Of a stretch of DNA of 64,000 bases, positions 1 to 9,006 are shown piece after piece (the stretch's first letter is position 1; every line of letters begins with the position of its first letter). The position numbers and the translations under genes are program-made. Below the pieces are notes generated by a model. The model saw only the letters and a program-made list of their open reading frames with translations, was not told the DNA's origin and ran no database searches. Source of the DNA: Mayamaea pseudoterrestris (taxonomy: Eukaryota; Bacillariophyta; Bacillariophyceae; Sellaphorales; Sellaphoraceae); NCBI GenBank assembly GCA_027923505.1, contig BROI01000002.1:2294001-2358000 (forward strand). The letters are read 5' to 3'.

Positions 1-1
1 T

Positions 2-151
2 CGAAGTAAGGATGGAAGGGGGCCGATGTGGTGGTCATTCGAACAAAAGAATCAGCGCATAACTGATCTCTTAATGAAGGCTGGCGTGCCTCACACTGAC
101 GGAGATTTAAGGGGAATGACGCCAGTGGATCTGCTGCAAGGTGGCAAATAA
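2..151 (+). CDS. 3' end of a gene with an ankyrin-like C-terminal module (partial)
   Basis: Only the last 49 codons are present. The frame is open from the window edge to a TAA at 149-151. The peptide reads RSKDGRGPMWW, then a helix, then LLMKAGV, D..G.TP.DLL and ends QGGK. This is one ankyrin-type repeat unit (G.GP..W......I...L...G....D..G..P.DL). The same pattern ends STT3, which is encoded convergently and stops 49 bp away. What the rest of the protein does cannot be seen. The shared tail suggests a role near the ER translocon or glycosylation machinery, but that is inference. The reading frame is certain; the function is unknown. Confidence 0.75.
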   Translation, partial: RSKDGRGPMWWSFEQKNQRITDLLMKAGVPHTDGDLRGMTPVDLLQGGK

Positions 152-200
152 ATAGCGAGCAAATAATAGTTGTCATACTTAAAAAAAATACTAACGTTAA

Positions 201-3200
201 CTACTTTGGGGCCAAGTCCGACGGCTTGAGACCTTTACTGTCCGTCCGATCGTCACTTACTCCGAGGGATTTTAACAGCTCAATAACTTCGCGCTGCCCA
301 TTCTCATATGCCCAAAAAAGAGGTCCCCGGCCGTCCTCACTCCGACTGTGAGCAGCGTGAGGTATTTGTGAAAAGAGAGCTTTTAGTTCTTCCATCCGCC
401 CTCTTGAAACCAATTCCCATAGCATGGTGGTCGTTTCATCATTCGTCCAGTCCTCATTCAGCATATCAATATCCGCTGGAGTCAAGACGGCTGGTTTGTC
501 CTGTATGACTGGATTCTTTTTCTTCTTTCCTGCAAGCTTTTCGCCTGAACTGTGCCCCTTTTTAAGATTCTCCATGTACTGCTTCGTATAGTCTTCGTCT
601 ACCTCGCCGCTCTTGCGGTTAAAATCCTCAAGCTGCTGAAAGTCCCTCTTCTCCTTCAAAATCTTCTCCAGTGCTGGAGGATACTGTCCTCTACAGAACC
701 AGCTACCCGGAGCGTCACAGATGCGATTGGCGGGGTTTTCCACCCATTCTTTGCTTTCTTTTGAAACGCTCAAAACCTTGTAGATCCGAACCTTTGCGTG
801 CTTGGATCTGAATACCTCCTTAAATCGGTTAGGGTCAACCTTCACGTTGGGAGCCACTTGGTTCATAACCATCTTATACAGCAAACTATCTTCCATGGAA
901 TCTGTTGGCGTCCGATCAGACTACAGTAAAAAATCGAAAATGCGCGTTAGACACCAATCCATCCATGGAACTAAGAATTGGCAAACGAATGCACTTACGT
1001 AGAAACCAAAGTCCCGACATGTTGGTTCGGCACACAGACCGCGGAAAACAGAATTAGCGATTCGTCGCAAATGAGGCGACTTGGCGAGATCATCGCCGCC
1101 ACCGCCGGACCAAACAAGTACGTAATCAGCCAAGTGACGTGTAATTCGATGTGCTTCCTTCTCTGGAGCAGTTAACGTTCTGCCCAGTAAGGCAATATGT
1201 TCATGATTCCATGTGTTACCATCAGCAAGGGTTGTTCGTTCGGAGATACCTGTGATTTGATAACCATAGTCCCACCAAGCCATTATACGAGCATCCTCGG
1301 GTGTGTTATCACGGAGCCACCAATAAGCCTCACGATAGTCATCAATGACAACCGTCTTACCATCTCGCGTTCGCGATTTTTGTATGATTGATGGATGAGA
1401 AATGCCATGCGCCATTTGATGCGAGTAATCCCAAAAGTCACGGCCATATGGAATCGACTGGTAAATGGCATAAAATGCGACGAAAAGGCGAATGCCTTTG
1501 ACATATAGTGGATCAGCCCCGCTGAATTCAACGTTGTACTTCTTGCTAGACAAATTCGACCTTCCGTTTGATTTGGCTTTATAAGGCTTGCCATTCTTCA
1601 CAGGAGCGGCTGCAGTAACATTGTTCGCACTCTCCGCGCTTGTATCCGGACCATTCAGCAAGGCCGTAAACGAGGTGCAATCCCCTGCGACACTTCCAAT
1701 CGCCCATGACAATGCGCGTCCCAAAACAATCCCACCAAGTGCCGACGTAATGGGGGCTGTCAACAGAATGAGTCGAACCATGCGATGCGAGAAAAAGTAG
1801 GCAGCCATGCCGTACACGAGCAGAAATGCGCTGCTGTCACTGACGAAAAAGAGTGCCGTCATGGCCATTCCAACGGGCGCCAAATACATGGCAACGTTCA
1901 AATATTGATAGTAAGCTTGTGGTGAAGCTGCTTGATGCTCCGCAACCGAGTCGACCAAAGGATTGCCAGTTTTCGTATGCTCCACAAACAATCCTCGAAC
2001 GCGTGATGAAATCGGGCCAAAATATCCAGTCGGCCACAAGGCAGCAATCACCAAAGCAGCCGCGGCACCCGCTGACAAGTAGATTGTTAATCGCAACTTC
2101 CAGCGCTGCAGCTGACTCATTCTAACACCGCCTCGCTTTTGAATGAGCCGCTCGCCCAACTCAATTAGCTGCAAGCCAGCAAAGGCCAATAACGGTCCCA
2201 TTTGCTCCAACGACTTGAGCGGCGTCCATCCAACAACTGGCACTCGCGTCGCCAATATTGTTCCAACAATGTAGAAGCATGAATACGCAACATGCAGCTT
2301 GGCCGAGTATCGTCCCAACAAGACCAACACTCCAGCCGACACTCCAATTATATTGAGCACAAACACGTAACCTCCCCATGCCGCCACCATGTTGAAATAC
2401 GCCAACCCCGTGACAACGCCCCAAGCCGCATTCATCCACAAACGTCGCATTGGCTTGAGACTCTTGCACCAGCAGCCAAACGTCAGCACCATGGCCGTCA
2501 CGGCGATGGACTCATTGTCGTAACCACCGCCCACACTCCGCAGCAAGTGCGCCGGCACAATGGCCATGATGCAGGCGGAACAAACAGCGCAGCAGAGTGG
2601 AGTGAGCGGATTGACGCGACGCGGCCGTAGTCCCCAGTCGCTCCTGGTCAAGCGAATCATCAAGTTCAAACTATAGTTGACGACGGGAAGAATGAGCGAC
2701 TCGTAAAGGTTGCGCACCACGGGAATGTTGGATAAGATGCTGCTGAATTCGGATGATTGTGTTGCCGCACTTAAAGTCGTTTTACATGTTTTCGTCGTCG
2801 TCACGCCACTATCCGACACGCACTCGTACGTCAACCACGCCACGGCCAAGGTCGCAAACACGCCAAACCACGCCGGCACGTAGACGCAAACGTCGTTAAT
2901 GGACCAATTTGGAAGAATAAACTTTTTGATGAGACACGAAGTGACTTGCATGCCGGGGTAAATGGTGGTTCCCACGGGACGACCGAGTGGGTACCACACC
3001 TTGTAGTCGAACCACTGATGAATAAGAGAAAAACATCAATGCGTGAGATAGAGATATCACGAATCATACAAAAACTATTCAATTTCTTGTCTCGGAAAGC
3101 TCGTATGTCCATCGCTATACACATACCGTTCGAAACTTGGTCCATCCGTGCGCCCACAAGTATTCCGTGGCGCGATAGTTGAAATAGGGATCAAACTCGT

Positions 3201-3384
3201 GAATGACGCGTCCATATTCCTCAATGGCAAAGAGACGAATTTGGTAAGCTTCCAGGCAAGCGCGATACAAGACTTGGCCAAGCAAGACTAGCGCCAACAA
3301 GTGTGTGACGAGGCGGACGGTGGACCAAATACTGCTAGTTTGTGCGTTCGACTTTAGTGCTGCAGCATCATTCGATGCTGCCAT
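201..3384 (-). CDS. STT3: STT3, catalytic subunit of oligosaccharyltransferase (3 exons)
   Basis: Transfers the preassembled glycan from dolichol diphosphate to Asn of N-X-S/T sequons in the ER lumen. Three exons, 3384-3127, 3014-999 and 920-201, join in phase 0 across introns of 112 and 78 bp (GTATGT..CAG and GTAAGT..TAG), giving about 997 residues. Family marks: an N-terminal membrane segment, the first luminal loop acidic motif HEFDPYFNYR, KVWYPLGRPVGTTIYPG, many membrane helices, an SVAEHQ version of the SVSEHQ loop, the catalytic WWDYG at about 666-670, and GNTWNHEHIALLG. Exon 3 continues the known C-terminus (DPNRF..VFRSK, CDAPGSW). It then adds about 120 residues with a Lys-rich linker and an ankyrin-like unit (SRSEDGRGPLFWAYE..), an extension not typical of the family. 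Read as separate ORFs, each exon runs into an intron stop, so the joined model is needed. Confidence 0.95.
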
Positions 3385-4016
3385 GTTATGCTCGAGTTCC
3401 TTCTCTCAATGCAAAACTGTACTGTGATTTGCTGGCCGCTCTTCTTGTAACGTTGAGCGCGGACAGAGAGATGGCTCGTTAGCAATTTGTCGTCACGGTC
3501 GTTCATGGCCGCCAGATCCGTTTCCGTTCCAAGTGGATCCGGTTGGAGGGAGATGCGGGACTGAAAAGACTCCTTTGAGTCGCGCATCACTTTTCGCGTC
3601 ATTGCTTCAAAGTCAACGCTTCGATGGTTTCCGCGTCATTGCTGCCCCAAGTAGGAGTCGTCAGTTGTGTAGACTATAACGTGGACGACTCGAACGTTAC
3701 TCTACTCTCGGTCGAATGCGTTTTGCGGTCGTTCCAGCCACGATATTGACTTCGCCGCGAAACACTCACGCTCGGTGCGCAACGCTTGGCACCGGTTCTG
3801 CCTTCCGCGATTAGCGCCATCACCAGCCGCGACAATTGGTCATGCTTGGCCTAGCGTGGAATGGATCATGTTGAGTGTCACGGCAATGAATCTACTCGCG
3901 TCTGCATGCCAGTCGCTGCCTCATAAAATCTTTTGCACTGGATGAGGTGAAGGATCGCAACGTCCCTCAGCTTTACATTTACTTTTCAAAAAACCTATAA
4001 GCCTTCAAGAGAGACA
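3385..4016. other. Divergent intergenic region between STT3 and the first winged-helix gene
   Basis: 632 bp upstream of both neighbours. The 82-residue minus-strand ORF overlapping the STT3 start (3354-3602) has no recognisable features and is probably untranslated leader. I see no RNA gene, repeat or clear motif. Promoters of both genes must lie here. Confidence 0.5.
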
Positions 4017-4547
4017 ATGATGAATACGAATCGCCTTCCCTTTCGTCGCGAGGATCGCGAGATGCTCGTCAAGTTGCACGAGGCAACGTCCTTTGGAGTC
4101 CAGGCAGTTCCTCACCGCGTCTTTGCGGGGTACGCCAACTACACCCATCTGCGGAGCACGGCATACATTGCCGCCGTGAAGCGTTTAGAACAGGCGGACT
4201 TGATTGAAAAGTTGACTCATGGGATTCGTCTCACGCCGCGGGCGATGCGGGTCATGCCAAAGTATCCACCACCAACCGATCCTGCCGACGCTTTGGCTCG
4301 TTTGCAGCGCATCGTGCGACTCGCCTGCCCCAAGGCGCCCAACTCTCACGTCTTTTGTCAAGTCTTGTACGACGGCAAGATCCACACGCGAGCCGCCGTT
4401 GCGTCGGCGTGCAACTGTGCGCATGTCCGATCGTACGGTTTCGCCAAGGTGCTTTCGGTGCTGACGAGCTTTGGATTCATTGACAACATTGACGGCGCGA
4501 CGGCCATTCGGTTGAAGGACGCAGCCTTTCCGCTTGGGCGAATATAG
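4017..4547 (+). CDS. Small protein of two winged-helix-like modules (paralogue 1)
   Basis: 176 residues, starting at ATG ATG. Two similar stretches of about 50 residues can be seen: VFAGYANYTHLRSTAYIAAV..LEQADLIE....IRLTPRAM, and AVASACNCAHVRSYGFAKVLSVLTSFGFID....IRLKDAAFPLGR. Each has the helix, helix, beta-wing rhythm of a winged-helix DNA-binding fold. The gene 477 bp downstream on the same strand has the same layout and the same FP.GR ending, so the two are tandem paralogues. I cannot name the family. A nucleic-acid-binding or protein-interaction role is inference from the fold pattern only. No targeting signal or membrane segment is seen. Confidence 0.75.
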   Translation: MMNTNRLPFRREDREMLVKLHEATSFGVQAVPHRVFAGYANYTHLRSTAYIAAVKRLEQADLIEKLTHGIRLTPRAMRVMPKYPPPTDPADALARLQRIVRLACPKAPNSHVFCQVLYDGKIHTRAAVASACNCAHVRSYGFAKVLSVLTSFGFIDNIDGATAIRLKDAAFPLGRI

Positions 4548-5023
4548 GCTCGAAGCAGTGGCCGGGCAGTTTCCTGATACGGTGGAGATGGAGGTGACTC
4601 GTACAATATCTCATGTACACGCATTGATGGATGCACCATCGGTGATATTTATCATACCATGACCTTTAAAATGATGGATATAAACATGCTTATACCATTT
4701 TCTACCATGTGCTATAATTCATAGGCTAGCTAAAACCGTACCATTTGCTCAAATTGTCACAGTGGCTGTTGTGACCGTGGCCGCGGGATAATAAAATTCC
4801 CCTCATCGTCGATATTGACCCACATTGGGTTCGGGTCGCGAAGCCCGGGCTGCGACGTCCACACTCTGCGCAGGGTGGAGCGTGATGGCAGCCTCAGCGT
4901 GTGCAGAGCCACGCTGGGAGTCACGCTGCTGTCGTGGAGCGGAGGAGAGTTGGACCTCATTGCCATGCGCATAACTTGTATATCTTCCATCTTGTGGTTC
5001 ATTCTTGCACATTACGCAGAAAA
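4548..5023. other. Intergenic region between the two paralogues
   Basis: 476 bp. The first half is AT-rich. Open frames on both strands in the second half show no family features and are treated as chance. Nothing else seen. Confidence 0.4.
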
Positions 5024-5530
5024 ATGACCGGACGAGTTGGCCCCATGATTTGTATGGCGCTAATGGAGTTTTACGTTCTTGGAGTGGTATCCGTCGGTCG
5101 CTCGCAACTGGCCCGTGCAACTAATTATAAAAGCGCCACGCAGCCTGGCTTTCTTAAAATCCTTTCAATTCTCAAAAGGGCTGGAATGATTGAGTACACG
5201 AGTTCGCGGAATAGCCCCGTATCCCTTACCGCAAAAGGTTTGAACGAGACACCTGCTTCTCAGCCGCCTCGAAGCAATGCGGAATGGTTGTCTCGGTTTC
5301 AGCATGTCAATCGATGCGGTGGGCCAAAGCTGACCCAGATTTGCAACTTCCTCAACGATGGCCGCCAGCGTTCCCTCGCTGATGTTGGCGCGGCGGCTAA
5401 TTACGATGATTTGGAATCTTCTGGCTTCAAGAAGGTAATCTCGACGCTTGTTGGCGTTGGCATTATCGTTCGAGTTTCGCCCGAATCGGTAAAGCTTGCA
5501 GATATTGTTTTTCCTTTTGGCCGGCCGTAG
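5024..5530 (+). CDS. Small protein of two winged-helix-like modules (paralogue 2)
   Basis: 168 residues from the first ATG in frame, at 5024. The frame is open further upstream, but only with non-ATG starts. Two modules mirror those of the upstream gene: QLARATNYKSATQPGFLKILSILKRAGMIE...VSLTAKGL and VGAAANYDDLESSGFKKVISTLVGVGIIV...VKLADIVFPFGR. The pattern across all four modules is A..CNY/ANY, then S.GF.K.LS.L...G.I, then a wing ending in LT or LxD. The gene is therefore a duplicate of its neighbour, already well diverged. No catalytic motif is seen. Function unknown. Confidence 0.75.
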   Translation: MTGRVGPMICMALMEFYVLGVVSVGRSQLARATNYKSATQPGFLKILSILKRAGMIEYTSSRNSPVSLTAKGLNETPASQPPRSNAEWLSRFQHVNRCGGPKLTQICNFLNDGRQRSLADVGAAANYDDLESSGFKKVISTLVGVGIIVRVSPESVKLADIVFPFGRP

Positions 5531-5819
5531 TGATGTTTGGATGTGATAACCATTACGTATGATCCGATGCTGTCTTCCTGGTCAATGATTTGTATAGTTT
5601 ATAACATTTATAGCGCTTTTGTTGCTTTTTTACGTACTTAATACTATCAAAAGACCACGTCGGCTTTGTTGAGGCATCTCTTGGCAACGACTCGCAGCCA
5701 CTACATTTTGCGGTATGCTTATAAAAGGCTATTCGTCACTATGCATGCCATTGCAACGTCTACCGATTGCAAGATGATGTTTAGCAACATCACATATTCA
5801 AACCCAGCAGGGCCTTTGC

Positions 5820-7421
5820 CTACTGAACGACAGGTACCCCTTCGCCTTCCTGACGCAGCTTCTGAAGCGCCCGAAGTGCCAAATTCACGTGAAGCTCTGC
5901 TCCTCGAGGCAACACACTCTCGTCAATGGCAAAGTGAGGATGGTGCAGACCGAAGTTGGATGGAGGATCCGTCGCCGAGCCCTGTCCCAGCAAGAAGAAT
6001 GTTGACGGAATGCTTTCAGCCATGAACGAAAAGTCTTCCGCACCCATTGTCGGCTCGACTTCTCTGGTGATTCCGTCATGTGCGATCAACGCCCCAACCT
6101 TCTTTGAAAAGCTCTCATAAAGCTCTGTATCATTAACTGTTGGCGGATAGTAGTCCTGCGAATAGGTGATCGTTACGTTGCATCCATGGACAGCTGCCGT
6201 CGATTCGACAATGTGTTCAACACGATTTCGAAGCATCAATAGCGTTTCCGTACTGAGCGCCCGAATCGTTCCCCGCAGCAAGGCTGATGCCGGAATAATG
6301 TTAAAGGCATCTCCTGCTTCAAACTTTGTGATACTGCATACACCGGCTTCCAGTGGATTGAGTGTTCGCGAAACAATCGTCTGCAGGTTCATAATGATTG
6401 ACGACGCCGTTACAATGGAACCAACCGTCAAGTGCGGCATGGCTGCATGTCCACCAACACCAGCCACCAATATTTCGAAACGTTCACAAGCCGCCAGCAG
6501 CGGACCAGGTCGACTGGCAATCGTTCCAGACGGCAACGTCGGCCAAAGGTGCATGCCAAACGCATGCTGCGGCTTTGGATGTTGCTCCAAGACACCCTCC
6601 TCTCGCATGCGCTTGGCTCCAGCGCCACCTTCCTCGGCGGGCTGAAAGGCCAATATGACTGTCCCGTTAATACTTTCCTCCATACTCTTTAGTACAGCCG
6701 CAGCTCCCAGCAGCATGGTGGTATGTCCGTCATGGCCACAGGCGTGCATGCGATTGTCGTTTTGCGACTTGAACGAGTCCACTCCCAGTGTTCGCTCCGT
6801 AATGGGCAGCGCGTCCATGTCGGCCCGCAGCAAAATGCATGGATAACCACCAGTTCCAATCTTGGCAACGACTCCATACCCGCCTGGTCCCGGAATCGTA
6901 TCAACGTGCGTGTTGACAGCCCAGCCAGTGGTATATGAAACGTCAAGCTGCGTGAGAATGGCTTGCACAATGTTGGAGGTTTCGCGCTCCTGGTACATTA
7001 ATTCGGGCGTTTGATGGAGCTTGCGGCGCGTCGCCACCAAAAAGTTAGTCATGTTGGAGATTTGGTGACGAATCGAGTCGCGAAGTGCCAACGAATGCTG
7101 CTCAGAGGGATCTGCAACGTAACGTTCCAAGTCAATGCTGCGTCGGCTGTTGGATGCAGATGGAACGACGTTCAAGACGTCGCCTTCGATGAGAATGCTA
7201 GCGTCAGCACTTGCTGCTGAAATCTTATCGTCTTTACTCGAATCATCGACATTACCAGTAAGGATGTTTGATGCTCCTTCATTGGCAGATGGTGTAGCTG
7301 CGTCAATTGACTCGTTATTTTCCTCTTGATTCGATCCCCTCGTTCGAAATGGAAGAGCATCCGTCACCAAAGTTTTGCTGGAAACAAGAACTGCAGTAGC
7401 AAAAATGTTTGAAAGTTTCAT
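5820..7421 (-). CDS. Secreted M20 peptidase / amidohydrolase (IAA-amino acid hydrolase-like)
   Basis: Zinc metallohydrolase that removes the acyl or amide group from N-acyl amino acids (M20D: aminoacylase, hippurate hydrolase, auxin-conjugate hydrolase). The chosen ATG at 7421 gives a signal peptide (MKLSNIFATAVLVSSKTLVTDA) and 533 residues. The frame is open 70 codons further up, but that part is Arg/His-rich and less likely. Motifs in order: RKLHQTPELMYQE, the metal-binding HACGHDGH (about 224-231), catalytic-base FQPAEEGGAGA, GMHLWPTLPSG, dimerisation-domain GVGGHAAMPH, GAEDFSF, and the late metal ligand LHHPHFAIDE. All expected ligands are present. About 100 residues of low-complexity linker follow the signal peptide. 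Substrate cannot be told; export outside the cell or into the secretory pathway is likely. Confidence 0.9.
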   Translation of the reverse strand: MKLSNIFATAVLVSSKTLVTDALPFRTRGSNQEENNESIDAATPSANEGASNILTGNVDDSSKDDKISAASADASILIEGDVLNVVPSASNSRRSIDLERYVADPSEQHSLALRDSIRHQISNMTNFLVATRRKLHQTPELMYQERETSNIVQAILTQLDVSYTTGWAVNTHVDTIPGPGGYGVVAKIGTGGYPCILLRADMDALPITERTLGVDSFKSQNDNRMHACGHDGHTTMLLGAAAVLKSMEESINGTVILAFQPAEEGGAGAKRMREEGVLEQHPKPQHAFGMHLWPTLPSGTIASRPGPLLAACERFEILVAGVGGHAAMPHLTVGSIVTASSIIMNLQTIVSRTLNPLEAGVCSITKFEAGDAFNIIPASALLRGTIRALSTETLLMLRNRVEHIVESTAAVHGCNVTITYSQDYYPPTVNDTELYESFSKKVGALIAHDGITREVEPTMGAEDFSFMAESIPSTFFLLGQGSATDPPSNFGLHHPHFAIDESVLPRGAELHVNLALRALQKLRQEGEGVPVVQ

Positions 7422-7843
7422 TGTGTTGATCCTTCGTAGTGATGATGTTGATGCGAAATGAGCTGCCCTCGTGCGAGTCAGTCGTGATGCAGAATGATGA
7501 TGCTTAGCCGCTTGTTGTCTAGTCAAAGTTGTCCGAAATCTATGTTCCGATAGCAAGGTACGTTTCATCGACTGCTGCCTGCTTTCGTAGTAGTTTGATC
7601 CAAGAGCTGGATCGATTGTTTGGGCGACCAAAGGTCCCGAGATTTGGGGCAGTCAGTCGTTCCCAAACGTTGCTCTGGAGGATTTTCACGTCGCATCGTT
7701 ATAGTAGTGCCGCTACGACGTCAAGCCAGAAAAAATCACAGTCAATGACGTTTCGTCGTCCTGCGGCTCCATCTATCACTACTTGGTAAGGAATAGTAGT
7801 AGTAAGAGCTTACCACAGATACCGGTATAGCCGCACTGTCATA
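7422..7843. other. Divergent promoter region
   Basis: 422 bp between the amidohydrolase and the coiled-coil gene, which are transcribed away from each other. The first 210 bp keep the amidohydrolase frame open without a better start. No further feature seen. Confidence 0.4.
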
Positions 7844-8581
7844 ATGAGCGACAAACCGATGAAGGGCGCCTTTTATCGAAAAGCCGACAATCACACGGAT
7901 CTGTACCTGCCCTGCTGCGGCGTGGACGATGACGATTCATCCTTTGACGACGCCGCAAGGAGTAGTACAGGAGACTCTTCAGATGCTGAATCGGAGCAGG
8001 AGCAGCGCTCTCGAAAAACGATACCGCAGACGAAGAAACGAAAAGTGTCGAAAGTAGGCAGTAAAAGTGCCGAGAGTTCTGTCAGGAGTTCTGACAGGAC
8101 GAGCACAAGGAGAAGCAAAAATTTTACTGTTCCTAAACAAGCCAAACACACCAATACACATATTTTTCACAAACGATCTATTCCTATACGAAAAGCTGCC
8201 GATAAAGCAAAGAAAACAAAGTGGACCGAATGTATTGCGGTGGCTCACATTATTCAAGACGAAGCCAGACGATATTTCGAGGAGAGTGACGATTCACTTG
8301 ACCCCATGGTGCTGGCCGAATGGACCGGTCGAGTCACCAAGGCGCTGGTGCAGCAAAATACACATGTCGTAGATAACTTGGAGGCTGTGACGGCAGCCAA
8401 GGTAAGCGAAACGCGTGTCGCTATGCTTCGCAAGGAAATTGCCAAGGCGGAAGCGCATGTGCGCCTTTGTACGAGTGAGCACGACAAGCTACAAGAAAGG
8501 ATAGAGGTCCAGCTTGTCTACAACACCAATGTTCGAGGAGCCAGCCGTCTCTTGAAATACATTGAAAAGTTAAGCAAGTAA
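7844..8581 (+). CDS. Basic, probably nuclear coiled-coil protein, unrecognised
   Basis: 245 residues. Residues 25-110 are low-complexity: an acidic/Ser run, then Lys/Arg clusters such as KKRKVSK that resemble nuclear localisation signals. From about 125 the sequence is ordered and helical: WTECIAVAHIIQDEARRYFEE, then AEWTGRVTKALVQQNTHVVDN. A heptad-rich coiled coil follows (about 180-235, SETRVAMLRKEIAKAEAHV). A helical C-terminus after a disordered basic N-terminus recalls small kinetochore or chromatin subunits, but no family signature is visible. The name is left open. No introns needed. Confidence 0.65.
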   Translation: MSDKPMKGAFYRKADNHTDLYLPCCGVDDDDSSFDDAARSSTGDSSDAESEQEQRSRKTIPQTKKRKVSKVGSKSAESSVRSSDRTSTRRSKNFTVPKQAKHTNTHIFHKRSIPIRKAADKAKKTKWTECIAVAHIIQDEARRYFEESDDSLDPMVLAEWTGRVTKALVQQNTHVVDNLEAVTAAKVSETRVAMLRKEIAKAEAHVRLCTSEHDKLQERIEVQLVYNTNVRGASRLLKYIEKLSK

Positions 8582-9006
8582 CAACAGTATAATGTTCCAG
8601 TCAAATCACGGTGTTGTGTTGTGTTTTGCAAACTGACTTGCTGTCGTCGTTGAGCTGAATCTAATATATTTTCTAAAATGACTTTGTCGCCGATCCTTCT
8701 GCCGTTTGCTATATTTGAACATACAGTTGCAGCGCAATGTGCTAACAGTAAGTAATAAGCTGTTGGCGTCTGCCTCATTTGTACGACGACGCGTACTCGT
8801 ATGACATATATGGAGTGTCGGTACGACACTTGCCACCGAGTGAAAACACAAGTCCTGGATTGTGATTGGATGATGCAAGTCGGACTGGGTCTCATATTCC
8901 GTCGCCTTTCGCTCCACCATGGATCGAGTCAGTCGATAATCTCTGAGGCAAGGCAACATTATAAGCGCTAGAAGGCCGTCAAATCAGAATAGCTACAAAA
9001 GTATCA
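8582..9006. other. Intergenic region
   Basis: 425 bp between two plus-strand genes. Two overlapping minus-strand ORFs (117 and 125 residues) are Cys/Arg/His-rich with no domain and are not accepted. Nothing else seen. Confidence 0.4.

Noticed and set aside
4757-5120. Minus-strand ORFs of 81 and 105 codons upstream of winged-helix paralogue 2
   Set aside because: No domain, and they overlap each other and the start of an accepted gene. The codons look like those of a random frame despite a short protein-like stretch (NPMWVNIDDEGNF).
8518-8959. Two overlapping minus-strand ORFs of 125 and 117 codons
   Set aside because: They lie in an intergenic region in different frames, are rich in Cys/Arg/His, and have no recognisable motif.
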